Shown piece by piece: positions 7,064 to 13,854 of a stretch of 16,966 nt of DNA. This stretch comes from Lachnospiraceae bacterium (lineage in GTDB: Bacteria; Bacillota; Clostridia; Lachnospirales; Lachnospiraceae): contig JAAVAG010000090.1 in NCBI GenBank assembly GCA_014804185.1, positions 1 to 16,966 on the forward strand. Reading direction: 5' to 3'. Position 1 is the stretch's first letter. Each line of letters starts with the position of its first letter. The notes beneath the pieces were generated by a model that ran no database searches, had not been told where the DNA came from, and saw only the letters and a list, made by a program, of their open reading frames with translations. The position numbers and the translations under genes were made by a program.

Positions 7064-7097
7064 GCATTTTTTCTCATAATACCGAAACACTACTGCG

Positions 7098-8300
7098 TTA
7101 CAGATTCTCCACCGAAGAAACGCTGCCGTCGGGATTGTACTGTGTCTTCACACGGGAAACTCTCTCCCCGTTTTCGGCATATTCTGTTTCCTCCCTGTAA
7201 TCCAGTTTTCCGTCATAATAAGATTCAAATACCGTTTCCCTGCCGTAAGTGTCATATTTGGTCACAAAATAATCCCTGCCGTTGCTTTCCGTGCATTGCT
7301 CGGCCCATCTTGTATCCGTTCCCTCATAGGTAGTGCGGATCGTCACCGAACCGTTGCTGTCATAGGTCCATGTATGCACCATGTTCCGTGTTCCCGTATC
7401 TGTGGGATAAATCGATTTCATCATAATGATCCGTCCCCCGGCGTCATACTCCAGATATTCTTCCCAACCGGTGGAAGTATGCATCTCATGCACCAGACGG
7501 CCCCTGTCGTCATATTCGTACACATATTCTGCATTCGAAACCGACTGTCCATACGCATTGGTATACTCGGTACCCTGTGGATCAGACCCCGTTATTTCCA
7601 TCCTCTCATATGCCGTCTGCCGGATGCGGAGACAGGCGTCCAGATCCTCCATCTCCAGATACAACATGGAAAGCACATCATAGGCATAGCCATACTCCCC
7701 CTCCGGATAAAGCCTCAGATACTCCTCCATGGCCTCCGCCAGCGGGCCATACGCAGCTTGTTTTTCCTCCCAGGTCAGAAGCATCCCCCTATCGGAAGAA
7801 TAAAAGGAAGACCCCCACGTACAGATAAGATTGTACACTTTTTCATACGCTGCCTCCGCCTCTTCGGCGCTGACCGTAGAGCCGCCGGTCACGTCTGCCG
7901 ACTCTCTCCCGCCGTCGCTTACTGCCCCGCTTCCGATGCCGTCGGCGCCGGATAACGTCTCCATCTGTACAATCCTCTCCGCAAAGCTTTCATCTCCTGT
8001 AGCCTCATATCCCTGCCGCAGCACATCCAGAGCTGCTTCATACTCTCCAAGGCCCGCATAAGCATCCGCCAGTCCGAAGTAAGCGTCCGCACTTTTCGGA
8101 TCTATCTCAATGGCCTGATGAAAAGCTACAACGGCCTGTTCATAATTCATTTCAGACAGATATTTCTGTCCCAGTTCCAGTTGCTCCTGCAATTTCGACG
8201 TACCGCCGCCTCGGCTGATAATCACGCCGACCAACACTGCCGCTGCCGCCAGTATGACCGCCGCTGCTGCCAGCACGACCTTTTTCTGTCTCGTTTCCAC
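7098..8300 (-). CDS. Membrane-anchored TPR protein with C-terminal YD/RHS-like repeats
   Basis: A 400-residue protein of unknown function. Residues 8-29 form one membrane segment, preceded by METRQKK. There is no lipobox cysteine, so it is a signal anchor with the rest outside the cell. Residues about 38-105 hold two TPR units (YLSEMNYEQAVVAFHQAIEI and DAYAGLGEYEAALDVLRQGY). A low-complexity Gly/Ser/Ala linker covers about 115-145 and a helical region 145-235. Residues 260-395 carry repeats of a YD type: YEYDDRGRL (261), LEYDAGGRI (283), WTYDSNGSV (311), TKYDTYGRE (347), TEYAENGER (372) and TQYNPDGSV (386). These resemble short RHS-like strand repeats. It starts with GTG at 8300, with AGGAG 9 bases upstream. 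It lies 43 bases after the sensor gene and is probably cotranscribed with guaB. Confidence 0.8.
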   Translation of the reverse strand: METRQKKVVLAAAAVILAAAAVLVGVIISRGGGTSKLQEQLELGQKYLSEMNYEQAVVAFHQAIEIDPKSADAYFGLADAYAGLGEYEAALDVLRQGYEATGDESFAERIVQMETLSGADGIGSGAVSDGGRESADVTGGSTVSAEEAEAAYEKVYNLICTWGSSFYSSDRGMLLTWEEKQAAYGPLAEAMEEYLRLYPEGEYGYAYDVLSMLYLEMEDLDACLRIRQTAYERMEITGSDPQGTEYTNAYGQSVSNAEYVYEYDDRGRLVHEMHTSTGWEEYLEYDAGGRIIMMKSIYPTDTGTRNMVHTWTYDSNGSVTIRTTYEGTDTRWAEQCTESNGRDYFVTKYDTYGRETVFESYYDGKLDYREETEYAENGERVSRVKTQYNPDGSVSSVENL

Positions 8301-8343
8301 CCCTGTTTTCTCCTTAATATTTCCGTTCCGGCATACTCTGATC

Positions 8344-9705
8344 TCAGGAATGCTTCTTGCTCTGGTAGTAATTCAGCTTGCCCTTGTACGCTTTCTTATC
8401 CGTAATATCGTACAGAGAATAAATCTCCGCCCGCCTGCCCTCTCCCCACGGTGCCGTGGCATAATGCAGGTCATACCAGCGGTTTGTCCTGCTGTGATGC
8501 AGTTCATAGTCTCCTTCCCTGCGTTCCATGGGCAGGGCCGCATCCAGCATGGTCTGAAAGATTCCGTCGCGGAGTTCTTTGTCAAAAATTTCTTTCACTG
8601 CCCGGTTTGCCAGCAGAATTTCTCTGTTTGCGGCATCCCGCACATAAATACAGCTTTCCACATGATCCAGCACGGTCTCTATGACGCCGCAGGAACTGCT
8701 CCACGACGCCTGCCCTCTTCCGGCCAGAACACTCTGCAGCACTTTCGCCACATTGGATATGAACTTGATCTCATCCATCTGCCAGACGCGGCTGCGATCC
8801 GTCTGCAGAAAGCACAGAACCAGACTGTCTTTTTCTTCCCGAAGCACCGGAAAGACCACTGCAGCCCTGGCGTGCATATCCAGAAATTCTCTGTTGTCAT
8901 GGTAGGAGGTCATCAGATCCGAGCCGATAATCAGCGGCTTCTCCGTCTTCAGAAAAGAACAGACCGGCAGATTGTCGGTTTCCTCAAAAACAGGTGCGAC
9001 GCCCTCGTCCCGCCACTCCCCTGCCACATCCATGGTTCCGGTCACATGATACACGCGGAAAAGCTGTACGCTGCTTACCTCCATGGATTTTCCGATAGCA
9101 GCCAATACCTTTCCCATCACATTCTGTATGGCCTCGCCGCTGCTTAAAAGCCGCACGGACTCCGCCAGCGCCTCTGTTCGTCCCAGAGATTCGCTCATTT
9201 TGCTCTCGGAATGACGGCTGCGCATACTCTCCGCCTCCGCGTTGACGCGGGACAGCTTATTGCTGAAAAAGGCAATGCTGACATCCCGCAGCAGATCCAG
9301 CGCGTCGTAAAACGCTCTCTCATCTATAACGGTGGAAAAACCGCCCGGAGAAACTACGCCGTATACCACCCAGGTCAGTATGTTTCTGCCCTCCACCCGG
9401 ATCGCAATGGCTGAGATTTTCACGCCGGGCATATTGGTATCCTCTATTACAAAATCCTCCAGAGAACCCTCCGCCACTCTGGCCACCGTCTGTTTTCCCG
9501 TCTCCGGAAAAACACCCTGTCTGATTTTCTCGATATCGGAGGCATTGCCCGAAACCTGTGTCTGTCGTTCGCCCCTGGCATCCAGCGCATAGACGCATGT
9601 TCCCGTCACCGCACAGAACCCGTCCTGCAGGCGCTGCAGTTCCGCTCTGTCGATCAGGCCGTGGTAGGCAAGTATGTTCTCCTCAAAATCCTTATTCGTC
9701 CACAC
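8344..9705 (-). CDS. PocR-GAF-PAS sensory protein without an output domain
   Basis: A predicted cytoplasmic sensor of 453 residues from GTG at 9705 (465 if ATG at 9741 is used). Residues about 15-155 resemble the PocR ligand-binding domain (LIDRAELQRLQDGFCAVTG). A coiled-coil-like linker (about 155-195) follows, then a GAF-like domain (about 200-335) and a PAS domain (about 340-440) ending in the typical LYDITDKKAY. Normally a GGDEF, HTH or kinase domain would come next, but the protein stops ten or so residues later. I prefer GTG at 9705 because AAGGAGG lies about 12 bases upstream and homology-like sequence begins just after it. The start is not certain. The gene overlaps the 3' end of guaB by 14 bases, implying translational coupling. 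The ligand and partner are unknown. Confidence 0.78.
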   Translation of the reverse strand: MWTNKDFEENILAYHGLIDRAELQRLQDGFCAVTGTCVYALDARGERQTQVSGNASDIEKIRQGVFPETGKQTVARVAEGSLEDFVIEDTNMPGVKISAIAIRVEGRNILTWVVYGVVSPGGFSTVIDERAFYDALDLLRDVSIAFFSNKLSRVNAEAESMRSRHSESKMSESLGRTEALAESVRLLSSGEAIQNVMGKVLAAIGKSMEVSSVQLFRVYHVTGTMDVAGEWRDEGVAPVFEETDNLPVCSFLKTEKPLIIGSDLMTSYHDNREFLDMHARAAVVFPVLREEKDSLVLCFLQTDRSRVWQMDEIKFISNVAKVLQSVLAGRGQASWSSSCGVIETVLDHVESCIYVRDAANREILLANRAVKEIFDKELRDGIFQTMLDAALPMERREGDYELHHSRTNRWYDLHYATAPWGEGRRAEIYSLYDITDKKAYKGKLNYYQSKKHS

Positions 9706-11146
9706 TGTAGTTCGGAGCCTCCTTGGTAATGTGAATGTCATGTGGATGACTTTCTTTCAAGGATGCCGCCGAGATTTTTACAAATCTTCCCTCATTCTGC
9801 AGCTGCTCGATGGTTGATGTGCCGCAGTAGCCCATACCGGAGCGGAGTCCTCCCATCAGCTGGAACACCGTGTCCTCCACGGTTCCCTTGTAGGCCACAC
9901 GCCCTTCCACTCCCTCGGGCACCAGTTTTTTTGCATCCGACTGAAAGTAACGGTCTTTGCTGCCGTTTTCCATGGCGGCAATGGAGCCCATGCCGCGGTA
10001 CACCTTATACTTTCTGCCCTGGAAAAGTTCAAACTGTCCCGGGCTCTCGTCACAGCCCGCAAAAATACTGCCCATCATGCAGACGCTGCCTCCGGCCGCG
10101 ATAGCCTTGGTCATGTCTCCCGAATATTTGATACCGCCGTCCGCGATAACAGGGATCCCATATTCCTTTGCGACCTCATAGGAATTCATAATGGCGGTGA
10201 TCTGCGGTACGCCGATTCCTGCCACAACACGCGTCGTGCAGATGGATCCCGGTCCGATTCCCACTTTTACGGCATCCGCTCCCGCCTCGATCAGCGCTCT
10301 GGTTCCCTCCCCGGTAGCCACGTTTCCTGCGATTACCTGCAGCTGGGGATATTTCTCCTTGATCATTTTCAGGCAGTTCAATACATTCTGGGAATGTCCG
10401 TGTGCGCTGTCCAGAACGACCACATCCACCTTGGCGTCCACCAGTGCGCCCACACGCTCCAGTACATTGGCCGTGATTCCCACACCCGCTCCGCAGAGCA
10501 GCCTGCCCTGTTCGTCTTTTGCCGCCAGAGGATATTTAATGGTCTTCTCAATATCCTTGATGGTGATCAGGCCTTTCAGGTTATAGTTTTCATCCACAAT
10601 GGGAAGCTTTTCCTTGCGCGCTTTTGCCAGGATCTGCTTTGCCTCCTCCAGCGTAATTCCCTCGGGCGCTGTGATCAGGCCCTCCGAGGTCATGGATTCT
10701 TTTATTTTCTTGGTGAAATCTTTTTCAAATTTCAGATCACGGTTGGTAATGATTCCTACCAGTTTTCTGCCTTCCGTGACAGGCACACCGGAAATACGGA
10801 ACTTTGCCATCAGGGCGTCCGCATCTCCCAGAGTGTGATCGGGAGATAAAGAGAAAGGGTCTGTTATGACACCGTTTTCAGAACGTTTTACTTTGTCTAC
10901 TTCTTCGGCCTGCGCCTCAATAGACATGTTTTTGTGGATAATGCCGATACCGCCCTGCCGCGCCATGGCAATTGCCATGCGGTGCTCTGTAACAGTATCC
11001 ATTCCGGCGCTCATCATCGGAATGTTCAGTCTGATCTTTTTCGTCAGCCGCGTTGTGAGATCGACCTGATTCGGAATTACCTGAGAATAACTCGGTACGA
11101 GCAGCACATCGTCAAAAGTTATGCCCTCTCCAATAATCTGACCCAT
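9692..11146 (-). CDS. guaB: Inosine-5'-monophosphate dehydrogenase
   Basis: It oxidises IMP to XMP with NAD+, the committed step to guanine nucleotides. It has 484 residues, the normal length for a bacterial IMPDH. The N-terminus GEGITFDDVLLVPSYS is characteristic. A Bateman module of two CBS domains spans about 93-205. The catalytic loop is GPGSICTTRVVAG (298-310) with Cys303 as nucleophile. The mobile flap and IMP-phosphate region include ADGGIKYSGD and YRGMGSIAAM (383-392). ATG at 11146 is supported by GGAGG 7-8 bases upstream. It has its own strong promoter at 11187-11215 and overlaps the downstream sensor gene. No purine riboswitch is visible in its short leader. It uses the IMP produced by the purO operon further downstream. 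Confidence 0.98.
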   Translation of the reverse strand: MGQIIGEGITFDDVLLVPSYSQVIPNQVDLTTRLTKKIRLNIPMMSAGMDTVTEHRMAIAMARQGGIGIIHKNMSIEAQAEEVDKVKRSENGVITDPFSLSPDHTLGDADALMAKFRISGVPVTEGRKLVGIITNRDLKFEKDFTKKIKESMTSEGLITAPEGITLEEAKQILAKARKEKLPIVDENYNLKGLITIKDIEKTIKYPLAAKDEQGRLLCGAGVGITANVLERVGALVDAKVDVVVLDSAHGHSQNVLNCLKMIKEKYPQLQVIAGNVATGEGTRALIEAGADAVKVGIGPGSICTTRVVAGIGVPQITAIMNSYEVAKEYGIPVIADGGIKYSGDMTKAIAAGGSVCMMGSIFAGCDESPGQFELFQGRKYKVYRGMGSIAAMENGSKDRYFQSDAKKLVPEGVEGRVAYKGTVEDTVFQLMGGLRSGMGYCGTSTIEQLQNEGRFVKISAASLKESHPHDIHITKEAPNYSVDE

Positions 11147-11186
11147 TTTCTTTCCTCCTGTTGTCCTTTATAAAATTTTGGTGCTT

Positions 11187-11215
11187 AGTTTAACAGACTT
11201 ATCCCGCCTTGTCAA
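11187..11215 (-). promoter_or_regulatory. Sigma-A promoter of guaB
   Basis: TTGACA (11215-11210, perfect) and TAAACT (11192-11187) are separated by exactly 17 bases, with a start point expected near 11180. The -35 box overlaps the stop codon of the upstream DUF6106 gene (11212-11214). Confidence 0.88.
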
Positions 11216-11706
11216 TCTGTAAATACTTTTCTCGGCGCAGCATTTTTCATCGCTTTGATCAGTTCCGGCGACGGGCTCAGAATCACTCTGATATTACCCT
11301 CATAATACATGACATAGCGCAGATCCGGTTTTTCCTCCGTCCTCGTGCTGTAATCCAGCGTTTTCGCCTGACGGTTCTTATATCCGTCCAGATGATAGGA
11401 CCTGAAAGGCGCCAGAATTTCCATCCGGTCCACCTCATAGACCGCCACTTTCTTCCTCTTGGATTTCGCCATCACCTTATCGATCGTCAGTTCCTTTTCC
11501 AGATAAAGATATTCGAATTCCAGATCGGTGTGCAGCCATGTAAAATAGGCTCCCACTCCGGCTGCAGCTGCCAGAATGACCGCCGGCCAGAACACAAGCA
11601 TCATAACACAGGACATCACGGTCAGCATGATCAGCACAATTCTTCCCAGCTTTGCCAAAATACTCGACTGACTCTTTACCAGGCACTCCACATACGATTC
11701 GCTCAT
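11212..11706 (-). CDS. DUF6106-like membrane protein
   Basis: A small membrane protein of 164 residues that resembles the DUF6106 family of Lachnospiraceae; its function is unknown. After a short cytoplasmic start (MSESYVECLVKSQ) there are two adjacent hydrophobic segments at about 22-39 and 41-58, forming a helical hairpin. The C-terminal cytoplasmic domain includes EFEYLYLEKELTIDKVMAKS and a basic KRKK stretch. The domain pattern resembles PH-like membrane-associated domains, which is only a suggestion. I chose ATG at 11706 because GGAGG lies 6-7 bases before it; the frame could begin at 11727 with a weaker site. It has its own promoter, and readthrough into guaB is possible because no terminator lies between them. 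Confidence 0.8.
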   Translation of the reverse strand: MSESYVECLVKSQSSILAKLGRIVLIMLTVMSCVMMLVFWPAVILAAAAGVGAYFTWLHTDLEFEYLYLEKELTIDKVMAKSKRKKVAVYEVDRMEILAPFRSYHLDGYKNRQAKTLDYSTRTEEKPDLRYVMYYEGNIRVILSPSPELIKAMKNAAPRKVFTD

Positions 11707-11751
11707 TTTAATCCTCCATTCTTCCACAACCCTTTTTCTGCTGTTTTTTTA

Positions 11752-11780
11752 ATGATAGTACATTCCGCAGAATCTTTCAA
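11752..11780 (-). promoter_or_regulatory. Sigma-A promoter of the DUF6106 gene
   Basis: TTGAAA (11780-11775) and TATCAT (11757-11752) are 17 bases apart on the minus strand. The site lies immediately after the rplJL terminator and upstream of the start codon at 11706. Confidence 0.75.
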
Positions 11781-11790
11781 GCGCAATATG

Positions 11791-11834
11791 AAAAAGCTGC
11801 ATGGCGTCATGCGTACATGACCTCATACAGCTTT
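11791..11834 (-). terminator. Intrinsic terminator of the rplJL operon
   Basis: AAAGCTGTATG pairs with CATGCAGCTTT (one G-U pair). An inner stem GTCATG/CATGAC is closed by a TACG tetraloop, and a T run follows. It is a long, stable hairpin about 70-110 bases after the rplL stop codon. Confidence 0.9.
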
Positions 11835-11842
11835 CTTCACCA

Positions 11843-11872
11843 AACGGGCGTCCCGCAAGTGCGGCCTCCGTT
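11843..11872 (-). terminator. Auxiliary hairpin after rplL
   Basis: The inner stem CCGCA/TGCGG and outer stem AACGG/CCGTT enclose an internal loop; only TTT follows. It lies between rplL and the strong terminator. It may protect the 3' end of the mRNA or aid termination. Confidence 0.45.
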
Positions 11873-11899
11873 ATTTGACGCTCTGTTTTTGCCGCTCGA

Positions 11900-12277
11900 T
11901 TATTTCAGGGTAACCTTGGCGCCGACTTCCTCAAGTTTCTTCTTCAGTTCCTCAGCTTCCTCTTTGGAGATACCCTCTTTCAGTACCTTCGGAGCGGAAT
12001 CTACCATGTCTTTTGCTTCTTTCAGGCCAAGGCCGGTTGCCTCACGGACAACTTTGATAACCTTAACCTTCTCAGCGCCGATCTCGGTCAGTTCTACGTC
12101 GAACTCGGTCTTCTCCTCTTCCTCCGGTGCGTCAGCTCCGCCCGCTGCCGTAACCACAACGCCCGCTGCGGCAGATACGCCGAACTCCTCTTCACAAGCT
12201 TTTACCAGATCATTCAGTTCCAGTACGGTCAACTCTTTGATCGCATCAATAAATTCCTGAGTTGTCAATTTAGCCAT
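11900..12277 (-). CDS. rplL: 50S ribosomal protein L7/L12
   Basis: This is the stalk protein of the large ribosomal subunit, which recruits translation factors. At 125 residues it has the family length. The N-terminal dimerisation domain (MAKLTTQEFIDAIKELTVLE) binds L10. An Ala/Gly/Glu-rich hinge lies at about 36-55, and the C-terminal factor-binding domain contains the conserved GLGLKEAKDMVDSAPKVLKEG. ATG at 12277 is chosen because GGAGG precedes it and the family starts there; six in-frame codons upstream are not part of the protein. It follows rplJ by 47 bases and ends the operon at the terminator near 11800. Confidence 0.98.
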   Translation of the reverse strand: MAKLTTQEFIDAIKELTVLELNDLVKACEEEFGVSAAAGVVVTAAGGADAPEEEEKTEFDVELTEIGAEKVKVIKVVREATGLGLKEAKDMVDSAPKVLKEGISKEEAEELKKKLEEVGAKVTLK

Positions 12278-12324
12278 TTTCTTTACCTCCATCAATCTTA
12301 TTCATATCGTTTCATTTTCTGTTG

Positions 12325-12870
12325 TTATTCTGCTGCTGCAGCCGTTTCAGCGGGCTCTGCGCCTTTCGCTGCCATAGCGGCTTCCGCTCCGCCTTTCTCC
12401 GCAAGCTGATTCATCACGCGCGCGAAGTTAGCGACAGGAGACTTCATGCTGCCAAACAGTCTGGAAAGAAGCACTTCCCTGGAAGGAATATCCGCTATGC
12501 TCTGGATACCGGCGGCATCATATGCCACGCCTTCCACCACGCCGCCCTTGATCTCCAGTTTATTTGCGGTCTTTGCAAACTGAGCCAGGACTCTGGCAGG
12601 CGCTGTCGCGTCTGTCGTAGAATAAGCCATTGCACTGGGGCCTTCCAGATAAGGCGTAAGCGCTTCACAGGCGGTTCCCTTGAACGCAAAGTTCATCATG
12701 GTGTTCTTATAAACTTTGTAGGTAACTCCTGCCTCGCGAAGGGTCTTGCGCAGCTCGGTGTCCTGTGCGACAGTCAGTCCCCGGTAGTCAACCAGCACAA
12801 CCGACTGGGCATCTTTGATGCCTGCGGAAATCTCTTCCACAATAGGCTGTTTTAATTCCACTTTTGCCAT
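12325..12870 (-). CDS. rplJ: 50S ribosomal protein L10
   Basis: L10 anchors L7/L12 dimers to the ribosome and represses its own operon by binding the leader RNA. It has 181 residues. The RNA-binding part includes VVLVDYRGLTVAQDTELRKTLREAGVTYKVYKNT (about 24-57). The C-terminal helix (FARVMNQLAEK) binds L7/L12, and the end is Ala/Glu-rich. AAGGAGG lies about 8 bases before ATG. Upstream is a recognisable L10 leader and an attenuator hairpin. rplK-rplA are not adjacent, so this is a separate rplJL unit. Confidence 0.98.
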   Translation of the reverse strand: MAKVELKQPIVEEISAGIKDAQSVVLVDYRGLTVAQDTELRKTLREAGVTYKVYKNTMMNFAFKGTACEALTPYLEGPSAMAYSTTDATAPARVLAQFAKTANKLEIKGGVVEGVAYDAAGIQSIADIPSREVLLSRLFGSMKSPVANFARVMNQLAEKGGAEAAMAAKGAEPAETAAAAE

Positions 12871-12921
12871 TTTCTCTACCTCCTTATAGATTTTACTGCC
12901 GAAAGGAGTGTTTTCTATGAT

Positions 12922-12951
12922 AAAAAGCCTCCCCGCTTAAGACGGAGAGGC
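12922..12951 (-). terminator. Attenuator hairpin in the rplJ leader
   Basis: GCCTCTCCG and CGGGGAGGC form a 9-bp stem with one G-U pair, followed by TTTTT (12926-12922). It lies between the promoter and rplJ, so it must be read through for expression. It probably sets L10/L12 output by transcription attenuation. Confidence 0.85.
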
Positions 12952-12967
12952 AGAAAGTCATCATTTC

Positions 12968-13033
12968 AAAACTTCTTCCTCGGTAGGCGGCTCTGCACTT
13001 ACGCCTTTTCAGGCACCTACTGTCTTCGGCACG
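12968..13033 (-). promoter_or_regulatory. L10 leader (ribosomal protein L10 binding RNA)
   Basis: On the minus strand, GTAGG (13020-13016) pairs with CCTAC (12987-12983). These frame the typical CCGAAGACAG, AGGTGCC, AAGTGCAGAGCCG and CGAGGAAG blocks of the conserved L10 leader. Binding of L10-L12 to this RNA gives feedback control of rplJL, here probably through the attenuator just downstream. Confidence 0.85.
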
Positions 13034-13048
13034 GTTTTAACCATTGGA

Positions 13049-13077
13049 AGAATACCATACTTTTGGGTGTGTGTCAA
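13049..13077 (-). promoter_or_regulatory. Sigma-A promoter of rplJL
   Basis: TTGACA (13077-13072, perfect) and TATTCT (13054-13049) are 17 bases apart. The start point near 13042 gives a leader of about 170 bases holding the L10-binding structure. It begins about 20 bases after the ThuA stop codon. Confidence 0.88.
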
Positions 13078-13095
13078 GCCCAAAGATTTCTTGTT

Positions 13096-13803
13096 TCAGT
13101 TGTTTTCCAGCGCTTCAAAATGGGGGCAATTCAATTCCACTCTCCCCACAGGGCAGGCCCACCGCACCGCGTTTTTCAGAATCTTCTGCACATATTCATT
13201 CTGAAAAGCCGTGTTGGTCTCATGTCCCGGCTGGAAATAAAAGATCTTTCCGTTCCCGCGGACCCAGGTGCATCCGCTGCGGAACACTTCCCCGCCATTG
13301 AACCACCCCATAAAGACCGTCTCCTGGGGCTCCGCAATGTCAAAGGGTTCCCCGTACATCTCCTCACATTCCAGCACGAACGTCTCCGGGATTCCTTTTG
13401 CGATGGGATGATTGGGCTTTACCGTCCAGAGTCTCTCCCTTGCGTCATCCCTCCATTTCAGGTTGCAGGTAGTCCCCAGCATTCTCCGGAAGATTTTGGA
13501 GTGATGGCCGGAGTGGAGCACCACCAGTCCCATCCCCGACAGGATATGATGCTGCACCCGGTTCACGATCTCCTCCGGCACCCGGTCATGGCCCATATGT
13601 CCCCACCACACCAGTACGTCGGTATCCGCCAGCACCTCCTCCGTCAGCCCGCATTCCGGCTCGTCCAGCGTGGCGGTCCGCACTTCGATATCCTGATCTT
13701 TCAGGAATCCGCCGATATATGTATGCAGTCCCCCCGGATACAGCTGCGTCACAAGAGGCAGCTCTTTTTCATGTAGATTTTCATTCCATACTGTCACTTT
13801 CAT
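13096..13803 (-). CDS. ThuA-like domain protein
   Basis: A 235-residue protein of the ThuA family (trehalose utilisation; class I glutamine-amidotransferase-like fold). It resembles the family in LVWWGHMGHD (64-73) and GLVVLHSGHHS (92-102), where the histidines probably lie in the active or metal site. Other matching segments are LECEEMYGEPF and FYFQPGHETNTAF. ThuA works with the Gfo/Idh/MocA protein ThuB in rhizobial trehalose and sucrose catabolism through 3-keto sugars; its exact chemistry is poorly defined. I chose ATG at 13803 because GAGG lies 7 bases before it and MKVTVWNEN is the family start. It is the last gene of the four-gene sugar operon. No terminator separates it from the rplJ promoter, so some readthrough into rplJL is possible. 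Confidence 0.87.
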   Translation of the reverse strand: MKVTVWNENLHEKELPLVTQLYPGGLHTYIGGFLKDQDIEVRTATLDEPECGLTEEVLADTDVLVWWGHMGHDRVPEEIVNRVQHHILSGMGLVVLHSGHHSKIFRRMLGTTCNLKWRDDARERLWTVKPNHPIAKGIPETFVLECEEMYGEPFDIAEPQETVFMGWFNGGEVFRSGCTWVRGNGKIFYFQPGHETNTAFQNEYVQKILKNAVRWACPVGRVELNCPHFEALENN

Positions 13804-13854
13804 ATATACACCTCTCTGCCCGCTCCGGCGGGCGTCCAAACCTCTCTGCCCGCA

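Noticed and set aside
7064..7097. Intrinsic terminator after the TPR gene
   Set aside because: No stem longer than a few bases precedes the T-rich stretch there.
8301..8343. Frameshifted GGDEF output domain following the PAS domain
   Set aside because: Only 43 bases separate the stop codon from the TPR gene, and no frame there or beyond encodes GGDEF-like sequence, so it is not a simple frameshift.
11147..11186. Guanine riboswitch in the guaB leader
   Set aside because: The leader from the mapped promoter is only about 35 bases, too short for a purine aptamer, and has no matching conserved loops.
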